Part shown: one piece after another, positions 50,370 through 60,178 of the stretch
Layout of the letters: every line of letters begins with the position of its first letter
Numbering within the stretch: the first letter of the stretch is position 1
Source of the DNA: Dyella_B acidisoli
GTDB lineage: Bacteria; Pseudomonadota; Gammaproteobacteria; Xanthomonadales; Rhodanobacteraceae
DNA length: 64,000 bases
Assembly: GCF_049532895.1 (NCBI RefSeq)
Contig: NZ_CP064031.1
Coordinates: 3,720,001-3,784,000 of the forward strand
Direction of reading: 5' to 3'
The notes under the pieces: generated by a model
The model's database searches: none
What the model was told of the DNA's origin: nothing
What the model saw: the letters and a program-made list of their open reading frames with translations, nothing else
Program-made: the position numbers and the translations under genes

Positions 50370-51047
50370 ATGCCCCCGCTGCGCCTGAAACGCTATCTCA
50401 TCACCGGCCTGCTTACCTTTATGCCGCTATGGGTCACGTGGCTGGTCTTCAAATTCATTGTGGGATTTCTGGCCGATCTCGGCGCCCCACTGGTGGCCGC
50501 GTTCGTGGGCGCCTTGGGTTGGGTATCGCCTCAGGTGGCCGATCAGCTCAGCCACGGCTGGGTGACCTATCTGCTGGCGCTGGCGCTCACCTTGATCACG
50601 CTGTATCTGCTGGGCTTTCTCGCCAATCGCGTGATCGGCCAGCGGCTGTTGCATGCATTCGATAGTCTTTTGCAACGCATTCCGCTAGTGCAGACCATCT
50701 ACGGCGGCACCAAGAAATTGATGACCGTACTGCAAAACAAACCCAGTGGCGCGCAGCGTGTAGTGCTGGTGGATTTCCCGCGCAAAGGCATGAAGGTCGT
50801 GGGCTTCGTGACACGCGTGATGCAGGAAGAAGGCACCGGCCGCGAAATGGCCGCGGTGTACATCCCCACCACACCCAACCCCACCGGCGGCTATCTGGAA
50901 GTGGTGCCGCTGGATGAGCTGACACCGACCGACTGGACCATGGATCAGGCCATGGCCTTCATCATTTCGGGCGGCGCAGTAGCGCCCGATACACTGCCCG
51001 CATCGCCAGCGGCATTGCCGGCGAATCCATCGGGGAACCATGCATGA
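50370..51047 (+). CDS. DUF502 membrane protein
   Basis: 225 aa from the ATG at 50370. Two N-terminal hydrophobic helices (LITGLLTFMPLWVTWLVFKF and WVTYLLALALTLITLYLLGF), then IPLVQTIYGGTKKLMTVLQ and VVLVDFPRKGMKVVGFVT, all hallmark of DUF502. Homologues occur in most bacteria and plants (COV family) without a settled function. Its stop overlaps the M14 peptidase start by 4 bp. Confidence 0.9.
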   Translation: MPPLRLKRYLITGLLTFMPLWVTWLVFKFIVGFLADLGAPLVAAFVGALGWVSPQVADQLSHGWVTYLLALALTLITLYLLGFLANRVIGQRLLHAFDSLLQRIPLVQTIYGGTKKLMTVLQNKPSGAQRVVLVDFPRKGMKVVGFVTRVMQEEGTGREMAAVYIPTTPNPTGGYLEVVPLDELTPTDWTMDQAMAFIISGGAVAPDTLPASPAALPANPSGNHA

Positions 51048-52852
51048 TCACGCGCCGGGTGTGGCTTGCCGCTCTTCTTGGCGTGATCAGCATGAGTACG
51101 CACGCAGTTGGATCGCACGACACTGACTGGACCACACCCGCAGAGGCTTCGCAGTTTCGCACCACGCCGAGCTACGCGCAGACATTGGCTTATCTGCAAC
51201 AACTGCAACAGGTCGCGCCGGACAAGATCAAGCTGGAAAGTTTCGGCATTTCCCCGCAAGGCCGTCCGATGACGGTGGTAGTCGCAAGCAGCGATGGCAC
51301 GCTTACTCCCGACACCGCACGTGCCGCACATAAACCGATCGTGTGGTTGCAGGCCGGCATCCATCCCGGTGAGATCGAAGGCAAGGATGCCGGACTGATG
51401 CTGTTGCGCGATATGGCCGTCACCAACAAGTACCCGCATCTGCTCGATCACGTGGCGCTGGTCTACATCCCCGTGTACAGCGTGGATGGACACGAATACG
51501 TGTCGCCTTACAACCGCATCAATCAGAACGGCCCAGAAAGCATGGGCTTTCGCGGCCAATCGCAGTACCTCAATCTCAATCGCGACTACATCAAAGCCGA
51601 CGCGCCGGAAACGCTGGCGTGGTTGAAGCTGTGGCAAACATGGCTGCCGGATTTTCTGATCGACGTGCATACCACGGATGGCGCCGATTACCAGTACGAC
51701 CTCACCTGGTACACGGAAGATCCACATAAACTCGATCCTGCCGTTGCTTCGTGGCAACACAAAGCCATCGCCGAGCAGGCCATTCCAGCGTATGAAAAGC
51801 TGGGTCACCAGGCTTCGATCTACCTGGAATTCAAGGATGGCCGCGATCCGCGCAAGGGCATCGAGAACTTCGGTTCCGGACAGCGTTTCTCCACCGGCTA
51901 TGCAGCGCTGCAGAATCGCCCGGCGCTGCTGATCGAAACGCATATGCTCAAACCCTACGCCACACGCGTGCATGCGGCTTACGATCTGGTGCGCGTGCTG
52001 CTGGACGGTATTGATCGCGACCCGGCTTCGCTGCTGGCAGCCACCAGCCAGGCCGATGCGCATACGATCGCACGCGCAGGCGACGCTCACGCGAATGTCC
52101 CGTTGACATTCAAACTCGATGCCACGTCGACGCCATTTGAGTTGAAGGGTTACGCGTTCACGCAAACGCATAGCGATATTTCCAACGACACCTGGATTCA
52201 ATACGACCCAGGCAAGCCCGTCACGTATCGCATCAACAATTGGAACGATCTGTTGCCTGATCTATCGATCACGCCACCCGTGGCCTACATCGTGCCTGGC
52301 GAGTGGAAAGTCATCATCGACAAGCTGGATGCGCACGGTATCGCCTACCGGCGCATTGGGCATCCCATGAAAGAAGTGGATGCCACCGCGTATCAGCTTG
52401 ATCAGCCTAAGTGGGCCGATGCGCCTTTTGAAGGGCATTTGATGCTGCAAAGTTTCAACCTGCATACGCAGCCCACGAAAGTGACATTGCCAGCAGGATC
52501 GGTGATCGTTCCGATGAATCAGCGCGCTGCAAACGTCGCCATCCAATTGCTGGAGCCGGAAGCACCTGATTCGCTACTGCACTGGGGTTATCTCAATGCC
52601 ATCTTTGAAGCGAAGGAATTCGGTGAGCCGCGTGTGTTGGAAAAACTTGCACGTGACATGATCGATAAGGATCCCAAGTTGAAGGCGGAATTCGCGCAGA
52701 AGTTGCGTGATGATCCTGCTTTTGCAGGAAATAGCCGTGCGCGGTTGAGTTTCTTTTTCATGCGCTCACCGTGGTACACGGTGCAGCGCGTGGGAGCTTA
52801 TCCGGTGTTGCGAGTGGATGCGGCGCAGTTGGCGAATATTGCGACGAAGTAG
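51044..52852 (+). CDS. secreted M14-family zinc carboxypeptidase
   Basis: 602 aa, signal peptide (LAALLGVISMSTHA, cut near 22). Zinc ligands His107 and Glu110 in GIHPGEIEGKD, and His209 in DFLIDVHTTDG, are present, followed by a long C-terminal part (about 350-602) of unknown fold. M14 peptidases trim C-terminal residues from peptides or murein; this subfamily with a 300-aa extension is common in Xanthomonadales. ATG overlaps the DUF502 stop. Confidence 0.88.
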   Translation: MITRRVWLAALLGVISMSTHAVGSHDTDWTTPAEASQFRTTPSYAQTLAYLQQLQQVAPDKIKLESFGISPQGRPMTVVVASSDGTLTPDTARAAHKPIVWLQAGIHPGEIEGKDAGLMLLRDMAVTNKYPHLLDHVALVYIPVYSVDGHEYVSPYNRINQNGPESMGFRGQSQYLNLNRDYIKADAPETLAWLKLWQTWLPDFLIDVHTTDGADYQYDLTWYTEDPHKLDPAVASWQHKAIAEQAIPAYEKLGHQASIYLEFKDGRDPRKGIENFGSGQRFSTGYAALQNRPALLIETHMLKPYATRVHAAYDLVRVLLDGIDRDPASLLAATSQADAHTIARAGDAHANVPLTFKLDATSTPFELKGYAFTQTHSDISNDTWIQYDPGKPVTYRINNWNDLLPDLSITPPVAYIVPGEWKVIIDKLDAHGIAYRRIGHPMKEVDATAYQLDQPKWADAPFEGHLMLQSFNLHTQPTKVTLPAGSVIVPMNQRAANVAIQLLEPEAPDSLLHWGYLNAIFEAKEFGEPRVLEKLARDMIDKDPKLKAEFAQKLRDDPAFAGNSRARLSFFFMRSPWYTVQRVGAYPVLRVDAAQLANIATK

Positions 52853-52862
52853 CCATTTCACT

Positions 52863-53018
52863 CCCTCTCCCCTCCGGGGAGAGGGCTGGGGTGAGGGGAC
52901 GGGGCTTGCAGGAAGGCATACCCATGCAGGCGTATTCGAGCTTTTTTGCCACTCGCACAAAGGCCATATCTCGCAAGATTCGCCCCTCACCCTAACCCTC
53001 TCCCCAAAGGGGAGAGGG
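52863..53018. repeat. REP pair D
   Basis: Units 52863-52898 and 52983-53018 face each other between the convergent M14 peptidase and multicopper oxidase genes. G-tract patterns GGGG-AGA-GGG-CT-GGGG-TGA-GGGG and GGGG-AGA-GGG-TTA-GGG-TGA-GGGG. Confidence 0.85.
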
Positions 53019-53027
53019 AACTAAAAG

Positions 53028-54635
53028 CTAGGCAGACACCACCTCAAACGGCCGCATCATCTCGTTCGCTTCATGCTCCAGCAGATGGCAATGCCAGGCG
53101 TAACGCCCCACGTAGCCATCGAAGCGCACGATGATGCGCGTGATCATGCCCGGCCACGCCTGCACCACATCCTTCCATCCTGCCTCACCCGCTGAGGGCG
53201 ATTGCGCTGGACCGGTATAACGAACGGTCTTCGAATCCGTCCACATACCTTGATCAAATGGACGGCGATCCAGGATCTGGAATCGCACCAGATGCAAGTG
53301 AATGGGATGCGAATCGTCGGTGAGGTTGATCAGATTCCAGATTTCAGTGCTGCCCAGCACCGGCTTTTCCGTTACCGGTTCATGCCAGCGTTTGCCGTCG
53401 AGCAGCATCAGCATCGGTTCGGCTACGCAATCCTGATAGGAGTCCAGCGTCAGCATGCGTTGTCGCGTTGCGGCCGATTCCGCCATGCGCGGTACATCGC
53501 GCAGCACGGGGGGCACCACGCTGGCATCCTTTACGCGGGTGCTACCAATGCGGAACTGCATGATCGGCAGCGCATCGTTGATCCATTCAATCTGCTGCCC
53601 AGCCCAGGCCGAGAAATCAACCACAATGTCTGCGCGCTCGCCAGGCGAGATAAACAAGCTGTGCAGCATGGCCGGCGCTGCCAACAAGCCCTGGTCGCTC
53701 CCGATCTGCTGAAACGGTCGCCCATCACGTAGCTTCAAATTAAAGAAACGCGCATTGGATGCATTGAGCACACGAAACCGGTAACGACGCGGCTGCACGT
53801 CCAGGTAAGGCAACAGCGCACCGTTGACCAGCATGGCGTTGCCGAATATCTCCGACACCCAGGGCGCTTCGCTATTGCCGGATACCGGATAGTAAAGCTG
53901 CGCATCGGTGGTGAGCAGGCGATCGCTCAAGGTCAGCGGAATCTCCTGCTCGCCTTGCGGCAGACCGAGTGAGCGCTCGTGCTCATTGCGCAAAATCAAA
54001 CTACCGAACATGCCTGCGTAGATATTCAGGCGATTGATGCCCATGGCATGGTCGTGATACCAGAGCCCCGCGGCATCTTGTTTGTTTGGATAGGTGTGCA
54101 AGCGCGACTGGCCCGGCACGTACCAATCTTCCGGATAACCGTCGCTGGCAGTCGGCACGCATGCACCATGCACATGAACGACTGCCCGCACCTCGGGCTT
54201 GTCCTTTTCGGCACCGTGAATGCGGTGATCGATGGGCAGAAAGTGTTTCGATGGCAGTGCGTTGCGCCAATTAATGCGCAGCTCCTTGCCGCTTTCGGCT
54301 TCGATGGTAGGTCCAGGCATGCAGCCGCCATACGTCCACACGCGCGTAAGTGGCAGATCGCGATGCAGACGTTGCTCGGTTTCGCGCATATCCACATGCA
54401 ATATGTTGCCGTCTGTGCGCAGCACTGGCGGCAGCGGCAACGGATCGACGAAAGGTTTCAACTGCGTTGGATCAAGCAGGCGCGGCACGTTTGGCTGGTC
54501 TGCCACCATGTGCTTGCACAGCGCGCTGCCACCGCCCATTTTTGGCATGGCGTGCATGTCGTGGGCGCGCATGCGCGTGGCGTAGGCGCCTAGACCAAAC
54601 ATGGACCAAGTTAGGAAATCGCGACGGGATGGCAC
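53028..54635 (-). CDS. Tat-exported multicopper oxidase
   Basis: 535 aa. A twin-arginine signal PSRRDFLTWSMFGLG opens the protein. Copper motifs of the laccase/CotA/bilirubin-oxidase family: VVHVHGACV, WYHDHAMG (type 3), HPIHLHLV (type 1/2/3) and WHCHLLEHEANEMM (type 1 with axial Met). A Met/His-rich N-terminus (MRAHDMHAMPKMGG) may bind copper. It may oxidise Cu(I), phenols or metal ions in the periplasm. Single gene. Confidence 0.92.
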   Translation of the reverse strand: MPSRRDFLTWSMFGLGAYATRMRAHDMHAMPKMGGGSALCKHMVADQPNVPRLLDPTQLKPFVDPLPLPPVLRTDGNILHVDMRETEQRLHRDLPLTRVWTYGGCMPGPTIEAESGKELRINWRNALPSKHFLPIDHRIHGAEKDKPEVRAVVHVHGACVPTASDGYPEDWYVPGQSRLHTYPNKQDAAGLWYHDHAMGINRLNIYAGMFGSLILRNEHERSLGLPQGEQEIPLTLSDRLLTTDAQLYYPVSGNSEAPWVSEIFGNAMLVNGALLPYLDVQPRRYRFRVLNASNARFFNLKLRDGRPFQQIGSDQGLLAAPAMLHSLFISPGERADIVVDFSAWAGQQIEWINDALPIMQFRIGSTRVKDASVVPPVLRDVPRMAESAATRQRMLTLDSYQDCVAEPMLMLLDGKRWHEPVTEKPVLGSTEIWNLINLTDDSHPIHLHLVRFQILDRRPFDQGMWTDSKTVRYTGPAQSPSAGEAGWKDVVQAWPGMITRIIVRFDGYVGRYAWHCHLLEHEANEMMRPFEVVSA

Positions 54636-54670
54636 GTTGCGCAGTCTGGCGTGAGGCTCGCTATTTGGCC

Positions 54671-54777
54671 GTCGTTCCCGCGAAAGCGGAGGTGCTTTTC
54701 AACAGCGAATGCTGGTCAATCCATCTTACGCTCAAGCAACAGGCGAAAATGGATTCCCGCTTTCGCGGGAATGACGG
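54671..54777. repeat. REP-like inverted pair, TTCCCGCGAAAGCGG family
   Basis: Arm 54671-54690 (GTCGTTCCCGCGAAAGCGGA) and arm 54751-54777 (contains CCGCTTTCGCGGGAATGAC) are inverted copies around a 60-nt spacer, with one mismatch in the overlap. Related to 16158-16248. Confidence 0.65.
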
Positions 54778-54813
54778 CGTTGAGGTACTTATATGGTATT
54801 TCGCAAGCCTTGT

Positions 54814-54850
54814 CCCCTCACCCTAACCCTCTCCCCGGTGGGGAGAGGGA
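54814..54850. repeat. REP unit E (single)
   Basis: CCCCTCACCCTAACCCTCTC then CCCGGTGGGGAGAGGGA: one unit of the G-tract family, with no facing partner, between the multicopper oxidase and AcpA genes. Confidence 0.8.
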
Positions 54851-54885
54851 ACAGGTCGAGGCGCTGTTGCAGCTATGCGCCCTGA

Positions 54886-56520
54886 TTACTTCTTCTCCAC
54901 CGGCTCACCCGTGGTTTCATCCAGGAACAAGCGACGGTTTTCCGGGAACGAATCGTCAAAGTCGAACATGTGGTTCAACTTGCCGGCCACGGCGTCAAAG
55001 GAGCCGCCGCCGATGCGATGGCTGTCCAGCCAGTTGTCTTCGATGAAGCGGGTGATCGAACTCTGATCGGTCACCGTGTGATCGACGTGGTTGCGACGTG
55101 CCCACGGCGAAACCACCAGCAACGGCAGGCGCGGACCATAACCGCAGCGGCCCTGCACAGCATTGCTGGTGTTCACACCCGACAGCGTGCCGTGACCGTT
55201 GCACACGCCAGCACCATTCAGTGCATCCTGGCTGGTCTGCGATGCATTCACCTGCGGCGCAGACTGATGGTCGTACCAGCCGTCGGAGTCGTCATAGGCG
55301 ATCACCACGGCGGTATCACGCCATTCCGGGCGCTTCTGCAAATAGTTGATCACGTGCACGATGAACTGCTGTTCGTCCAGCGGATCGGAATAACCGGCGT
55401 GGCCATCCTGATAGCCCGGTGCCTTGAGGAAGCTCACCGCCGGCATATTGTCCGCGTCCACGGCGGCGTAGAAATCGCTCAGGTCGTACTGATGATTCGC
55501 CGCGTCGCCATTGTGGCCGATCATCGCCACCGAAGTGGGACGCACGTGTGTCGGATTGGCGGTGCTGGTGTAGTACTGGAACGGCTGGTGATGCGGAATG
55601 TAGTCCGCTTTATTTACTTGCGTGACAGCGGACACGGTGCTGCGTTTGCAGCCGGTAGTGCCATTCGCATTCACGGCGGTGAGATCGAAGCCGCCTTCGA
55701 AGAAGCCCCAGGTGATGCCCTTGGCATTGAGCAAGTCACCTACGTTCTTGCCACTCAAGTGCACACGCGCGCCGCTGGAAGTGGAGCACACGTCGTCGAT
55801 CGGATCGGCATCGCTGACCAGCGTGTAGCCGCCCTGCCCATCCGCCACGACATCGCCGCCAGCGGCCAACTGGTCGCTAACGCCATTGGTCTGGCCCGAA
55901 ACCAGATTGATCGCACCCGGCGTAGAGGGGCCGAAGGTGGTGTTGTAGCTGTTGTCGCTCATCGCGAAGTGCTGGGCGTAATGCCACAGCGCGGTGACGG
56001 TGTTGCCGTCGTAGTAGCCCATCACCTGGCCAATGCCGTTTTCAGCGGTGGTGCCGCCCGGCAGCGCTTCACCTGTGCCGGTGTACTTCGGGAAAAGATC
56101 CATGGCGCCGTTGTCGAACGCCTGCTGTTCCGGCTGGTAATCGTGATCCTGGTCAGCCGTGGCGGCCTGTGCACGCGACAGGCGGAACGGATTGATCGCG
56201 CCCGCGCCATTGGCAGCGTTGTTGGCGTTGGGGTTGTTGCTGAGCAGTTCCTTGGTGAAGCCGTTGACCTTCGGCGTATCCGACTTCGCATAGAACGTCG
56301 GCTCACCCGGCGCATTCGCTGCATAAGGATAGGTGCCGAAGTAATGATCGAAGGAGACGTTTTCCTGGAAGATCACCACCAGATGCTTGATCGGCGTGGC
56401 GGTGTGCACGTGGTGGTACCCATGGTGGGCATCTTCAGCGACAGGATCGGGTGCAGAGATCGCAACGGCGGACAAAGTAAGCAAACTGGCGGCAAGACAG
56501 ACGGCAAGACGTGAGCGCAT
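54886..56520 (-). CDS. secreted phosphoesterase, AcpA/phospholipase C family
   Basis: 544 aa with a signal peptide (cut near AISAPD). IKHLVVIFQENVSFDHYFGTYP is the PF04185 phosphoesterase opening; MSDNSYNTTFGPSTPGAINL, AMIGHNGDAANHQYDL, YQDGHAGYSDPLDEQQFIVH and the final YGPRLPLLVVSPWARRNHVDHT follow in family order (each given in shortened form). Such enzymes are acid phosphatases (AcpA) or phospholipases C. The exact specificity cannot be read. Secreted by Sec. Confidence 0.88.
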   Translation of the reverse strand: MRSRLAVCLAASLLTLSAVAISAPDPVAEDAHHGYHHVHTATPIKHLVVIFQENVSFDHYFGTYPYAANAPGEPTFYAKSDTPKVNGFTKELLSNNPNANNAANGAGAINPFRLSRAQAATADQDHDYQPEQQAFDNGAMDLFPKYTGTGEALPGGTTAENGIGQVMGYYDGNTVTALWHYAQHFAMSDNSYNTTFGPSTPGAINLVSGQTNGVSDQLAAGGDVVADGQGGYTLVSDADPIDDVCSTSSGARVHLSGKNVGDLLNAKGITWGFFEGGFDLTAVNANGTTGCKRSTVSAVTQVNKADYIPHHQPFQYYTSTANPTHVRPTSVAMIGHNGDAANHQYDLSDFYAAVDADNMPAVSFLKAPGYQDGHAGYSDPLDEQQFIVHVINYLQKRPEWRDTAVVIAYDDSDGWYDHQSAPQVNASQTSQDALNGAGVCNGHGTLSGVNTSNAVQGRCGYGPRLPLLVVSPWARRNHVDHTVTDQSSITRFIEDNWLDSHRIGGGSFDAVAGKLNHMFDFDDSFPENRRLFLDETTGEPVEKK

Positions 56521-56640
56521 GGCAGTCTCCGGTAACGGTCAATAGGCACGCTCCCCTAAGCGCGATACGCGGAACCATACGCAATAGCGATGACAGCCTC
56601 ATAACAATCATGCGACGACGTGCTGCTTAGCAGGTGTAGA

Positions 56641-56698
56641 TTGGGGTGCAACCCCCAACATTGCCTTGCACATCATTGCGTTGGGGTTTGCACCCCAA
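56641..56698. repeat. REP-like pair, TTGGGGTGCAAACCCCAA family
   Basis: Two palindromic arms, 56641-56658 and 56681-56698, inverted to each other, 22 nt apart, in the 286-bp gap upstream of the AcpA gene. Same family as 57570-57641. Confidence 0.7.
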
Positions 56699-56806
56699 CT
56701 TAAGGGAATACCTTACGCGAGCACTCACCGCGACCCTCCCCTGCAAGCAGAGGAGGGTGCAAATTCCAACAAGCTAAGCAATCAGGCATTGATGAGGTGG
56801 CGCACA

Positions 56807-57175
56807 TCAGTTCACACAAACCAGATGCCCGTTCTCCATAACGCAGCAGCCGGGAGGCGAACCCGAGCTGTGCGTAACATGCAACACGCCTCCGAGCGCG
56901 CCAATGCGCATGAGAGCCGCTTCGTGATCGGCATGGTTCCGCTTTATGTGCTCCGGACGAGGCAGCCGCTCGATCGCAGAAGTAACTTGTCTGGCGGCAT
57001 CCGCGGGCAGGTAGGAGCTCAAAAGATTGATGCCCTCAACGGCCAGGGCGGCCTTCTGTTCGCCGGTGAGATAAACCGGATCGCCGCCATCACCGTGCGG
57101 ATAGTTCCACCCGGTCAACCGCCCGAGGAGAAGTACAAGATAAGGGGCTATCAACTGCTCTTCATTATTAAGCAT
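56807..57175 (-). CDS. small protein of unknown function
   Basis: 122 aa from the ATG at 57175, which has AAGGAG 7 nt upstream (the ORF continues to 57364 without support). Reads EEQLIAPYLVLLLGRLTGW, then an amphipathic middle (LTGEQKAALAVEGINLLSSYL), and ends with a His/Cys-containing tail HSSGSPPGCCVMENGHLVCVN in shortened form (PPGCC, HLVCVN). No family recognised. It is isolated by repeats on both sides. Confidence 0.55.
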   Translation of the reverse strand: MLNNEEQLIAPYLVLLLGRLTGWNYPHGDGGDPVYLTGEQKAALAVEGINLLSSYLPADAARQVTSAIERLPRPEHIKRNHADHEAALMRIGALGGVLHVTHSSGSPPGCCVMENGHLVCVN

Positions 57176-57829
57176 GGCCAGTCTCCTTACTGATTCACTG
57201 GGAATCGTGATGGGATGGCCGTTCGCAGCACGAACGGCCGCAGGCATTGCATTTGAAGATGGTGCAGCGTTTTGAATCTTGCGTGACGCGCGCGTTGCTT
57301 GCTCAAGGGCGCAACGCCAACAAACCGCGATCGCTCTCGTAAGAGACGCCAGACAGGCGCCCATGAAAGCCTGAGGCTGAGAAACGTTCGATGCGCTCAG
57401 GTCCCCTCGTTACCACGGCGATCTGCAGGGATCAGCGCCCATAAGCGAGAGCGGTGTGAGACTGCTTTCCCTTGAGCTGCACTCATGTCGCTGACCATCG
57501 GCAACTCTATCGAAGTTGCAGTTAAGTGCCCGTAACACCGCGAAAAATCTCAGGCTTGCCTTGCTTGTCGCAGGTTGGGGTGCAAACCCCAACATGGCGA
57601 TGCATGGGTATCTCCGTGTTGGGGTTTGCACCCCAACCTGCAATCGCGGCATTGCCGCACAAACGGCAAAACCCGAGCCCTACCCCACCCCTGACCTTTG
57701 ACACTTTGCCCACCATGACTTACGGCCTAGCGTGGAAGGTCATGGCTGCGAAATCACCACGCCCGTGACCGGCCAGCATGAATGGGAACGCCTGCGGGCA
57801 ATTCATCGACATCTTTCAGAGGGATATTC
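57176..57829. other. 654-bp intergenic region
   Basis: No credible gene. Contains the promoter of the small gene at 56807-57175 (minus), the TTGGGG repeat pair at 57570-57641, and the promoter and AGAGGG ribosome site of the M13 peptidase gene (plus). The rest shows no structure I can name. Confidence 0.6.
57570..57641. repeat. 25-bp perfect inverted repeat, TTGGGGTGCAAACCCCAA family
   Basis: Arm 57570-57594 and arm 57617-57641 are exact complements (25 of 25), 22 nt apart; each arm also contains the smaller palindrome TTGGGGTGCAAACCCCAA. One of the most stable hairpins in the window. Confidence 0.8.
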
Positions 57830-59950
57830 ATGACCTACAAGCATTTGAAGCCGCTGCTGCTCGCCGCGAGCGTCACCTTTGCCCTGGCCGCGTGCGGCAA
57901 ACAGGAACAAGCGCCCGCGCCAGCACCGGCCTCCACTGCGCCGGCCCCGGCATCCACAGCCGCCAGCGTCGCCAAGCCCGTCAACGTCTTCGACGTCGCT
58001 GAGCTGGATAGCGGCATTAATGCCTGCCAGGACTTCAACGGCTTCGTAAATGCCAAATGGATCGGCGCCAACCCGATTCCGCAGGACCGCACCCGTTGGG
58101 GCGCGTTCGACGCGCTGGCCGAGCAGAGCCTCAACACCCAGCACGACATCGTCGAAGCCGCCGCCAAGAATGTCGCGCAGGCCAAGCCAGGCTCGATCGA
58201 GCAGAAGATCGGCTCCCTGTACCAGGCCGGCATGGACCAGGACACGATCAACAAGCTCGGTTACGACCCGATCAAGCCGCAGCTCGATCAGATCGCCGCA
58301 CTGAAGACGCCGACCGACGTTGCCAAGTACATCACCGACCGCTTCGCCGACGGCGACAGCCAGGTGTTCGACTTCGGCTCCGGCGCCGACTTCAAGGATG
58401 CCAAGATCCAGATCGGCTTTGCCAACCAATCGGGCCTCGGTCTGCCCACGCGCGACTACTATTCCGACAAGAAGTACGCCGATATCCGCGAAGCCTACAA
58501 GGGCTACATTGCCAAGTCGCTGGAACTGACCGGCGTTTCCGAGGCCGATGCCAAGAAGCAGGCCGATGAGGTGCTGGCGTTCGAGACCAAGCTGGCGCAG
58601 GCCTCGCTCTCGCCCACGGAAATGCGCGACCTGGACAACCAATATCACTTCGTGAGCGTGGCCGATGCGGACAAGATCACCCCGCACTTCAAGTGGGACG
58701 ACTTCTTCAAAGCCCAAGGCGTGACCATCGACAAGGGCTTCTCGCTGTCGCAGCCGAAGTTCTTCGCCGAGTTCGACAAGCTGCTGGCCACCGCGCCGAT
58801 CTCACAATGGCAGTCTTACCTGCGCTTCCATGCCATCAGCAGCGCTTCGCCCTATCTGAGCACGGCCTTCCAGGACAACCGCTTCGATTTCTACGGCAAG
58901 ACGCTTTCCGGCCAGCCGGAGCAGAAGCCGCTGTGGAAGCGCGTGCTCGGCGCCGTGAACGGTTCGATGGGCGAAGCACTGGGTCAGCTGTATGTGGCCA
59001 AGGAATTCACGCCGGAAGCCAAACAGCGCGCACAGGAATTGGTGACCAACGTGCGCGGGGCGCTGAAGGATCGCATCCAGCATCTGGATTGGATGAGCGA
59101 CACCACCAAGCAGAAGGCGGTGGAGAAATGGGAAAAGTTCCTGCCCAAGATCGGCTATCCGGACCACTGGCGTAGCTGGGATGGCCTGGACATCAAGCAG
59201 GGCGACTACTACGACAGCCTGCAAGCTGCCGCCAAGTTCAACTATCAGTGGGACATCGGCCACATCGGCAAGCCCACCGATCGCACCGAATGGGGCATGA
59301 CGCCGCAAACGGTGAACGCGTACTACGATCCCAGCACCAACACGATCAACTTCCCGGCCGCGATCCTGCAGCCGCCGTTCTTCTATGCCAACGGCGACGA
59401 CGCGATCAACTACGGCGGCATCGGTGCAGTGATCGGCCACGAAGCCAGCCATGGTTTCGACGACCAGGGCGCGCAGTTCGACGGCGACGGCAACAAGGCC
59501 GACTGGTGGACGGCGCAGGACAAGTCGCAGTTCAAGGCCCGCACGGGCAAACTGGTCGACCAGTTCAGCGGCTATGCACCGCTCAAGGACAAGCCGGATC
59601 TGCACGTGAACGGCCAGCTGACGCTGGGCGAAAACATCGCCGACCTCGGTGGCCTGAACGTGGCCTACGACGCGCTGCAGGAAGCGCTGAAGAAGAACGC
59701 CACCGAGTCGCAGCAGAAGATCGACGGCTACACACAGGATCAGCGCTACTTCCTGAGCTGGGCACGCGTGTGGCGCAACAATACGCGTGAAAAGCAGGCA
59801 GAGCTGTATCTCAACATCGATCCGCATGCCCCCGCTTCGCTGCGCGCCATTGGTGCGCCGTCGAACATGACGGCCTTCGCCCAAGCGTTCCAGTGCAAGA
59901 CTGGCGATGCGATGGTTCGCGATGGCGACAAGCAGGTCAAGATCTGGTAA
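57830..59950 (+). CDS. M13 family metallopeptidase, periplasmic lipoprotein (PepO/neprilysin-like)
   Basis: 706 aa from the ATG at 57830. Lipoprotein signal with lipobox ALAAC (Cys20), an Ala/Pro linker (APAPASTAPAPAST), then N-terminal M13 domain and catalytic domain. Zinc motif His537-Glu-x2-His541 (GHEASHGFDD), third ligand Glu601 and Asp605 in ENIADLGG, NAYYDPSTNTINFPAAILQ substrate loop in part (NAYYDP), and the family C-terminal Cys-x3 residue (QCKTGDAM). Degrades small peptides outside the cytoplasm. A good terminator follows. Confidence 0.95.
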   Translation: MTYKHLKPLLLAASVTFALAACGKQEQAPAPAPASTAPAPASTAASVAKPVNVFDVAELDSGINACQDFNGFVNAKWIGANPIPQDRTRWGAFDALAEQSLNTQHDIVEAAAKNVAQAKPGSIEQKIGSLYQAGMDQDTINKLGYDPIKPQLDQIAALKTPTDVAKYITDRFADGDSQVFDFGSGADFKDAKIQIGFANQSGLGLPTRDYYSDKKYADIREAYKGYIAKSLELTGVSEADAKKQADEVLAFETKLAQASLSPTEMRDLDNQYHFVSVADADKITPHFKWDDFFKAQGVTIDKGFSLSQPKFFAEFDKLLATAPISQWQSYLRFHAISSASPYLSTAFQDNRFDFYGKTLSGQPEQKPLWKRVLGAVNGSMGEALGQLYVAKEFTPEAKQRAQELVTNVRGALKDRIQHLDWMSDTTKQKAVEKWEKFLPKIGYPDHWRSWDGLDIKQGDYYDSLQAAAKFNYQWDIGHIGKPTDRTEWGMTPQTVNAYYDPSTNTINFPAAILQPPFFYANGDDAINYGGIGAVIGHEASHGFDDQGAQFDGDGNKADWWTAQDKSQFKARTGKLVDQFSGYAPLKDKPDLHVNGQLTLGENIADLGGLNVAYDALQEALKKNATESQQKIDGYTQDQRYFLSWARVWRNNTREKQAELYLNIDPHAPASLRAIGAPSNMTAFAQAFQCKTGDAMVRDGDKQVKIW

Positions 59951-59976
59951 GCCGCACGATCCCTGGGATCGAAACC

Positions 59977-60009
59977 GAAAGCCCCGTACGCGAGTGCGGG
60001 GCTTTTTTT
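59977..60009 (+). terminator. Rho-independent terminator after the M13 peptidase gene
   Basis: AGCCCCG (59980-59986) pairs with CGGGGCT (59997-60003), then T7 (60003-60009). Stands 30 bp after the stop. Confidence 0.85.
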
Positions 60010-60178
60010 CAACCTCGCGTTTTAACTGCGCTAACCCAACCTACGATTCATGTGAAGGCATCATCACGCAGCAAACACACGACAAAGCGTGACGCATCAT
60101 GCTTGCGTTCCATCGCTTACCGCTCAATTATCAAGCCACTATTTGGTCATCATCCCAAGCCACCATTGCGAGGACGTC

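Noticed and set aside
50945..52201. 418-codon open frame on the minus strand
   Set aside because: Antisense to the M14 peptidase and DUF502 genes.
54970..56514. 514-codon open frame on the plus strand
   Set aside because: Antisense to the AcpA-type phosphoesterase, whose motifs are in the right order; the plus-strand product has shadow-frame composition.
57176..57829. Small RNA gene or origin in the largest gap
   Set aside because: Apart from the REP hairpin no promoter-terminator pair, DnaA-box cluster or tRNA-like fold could be seen.
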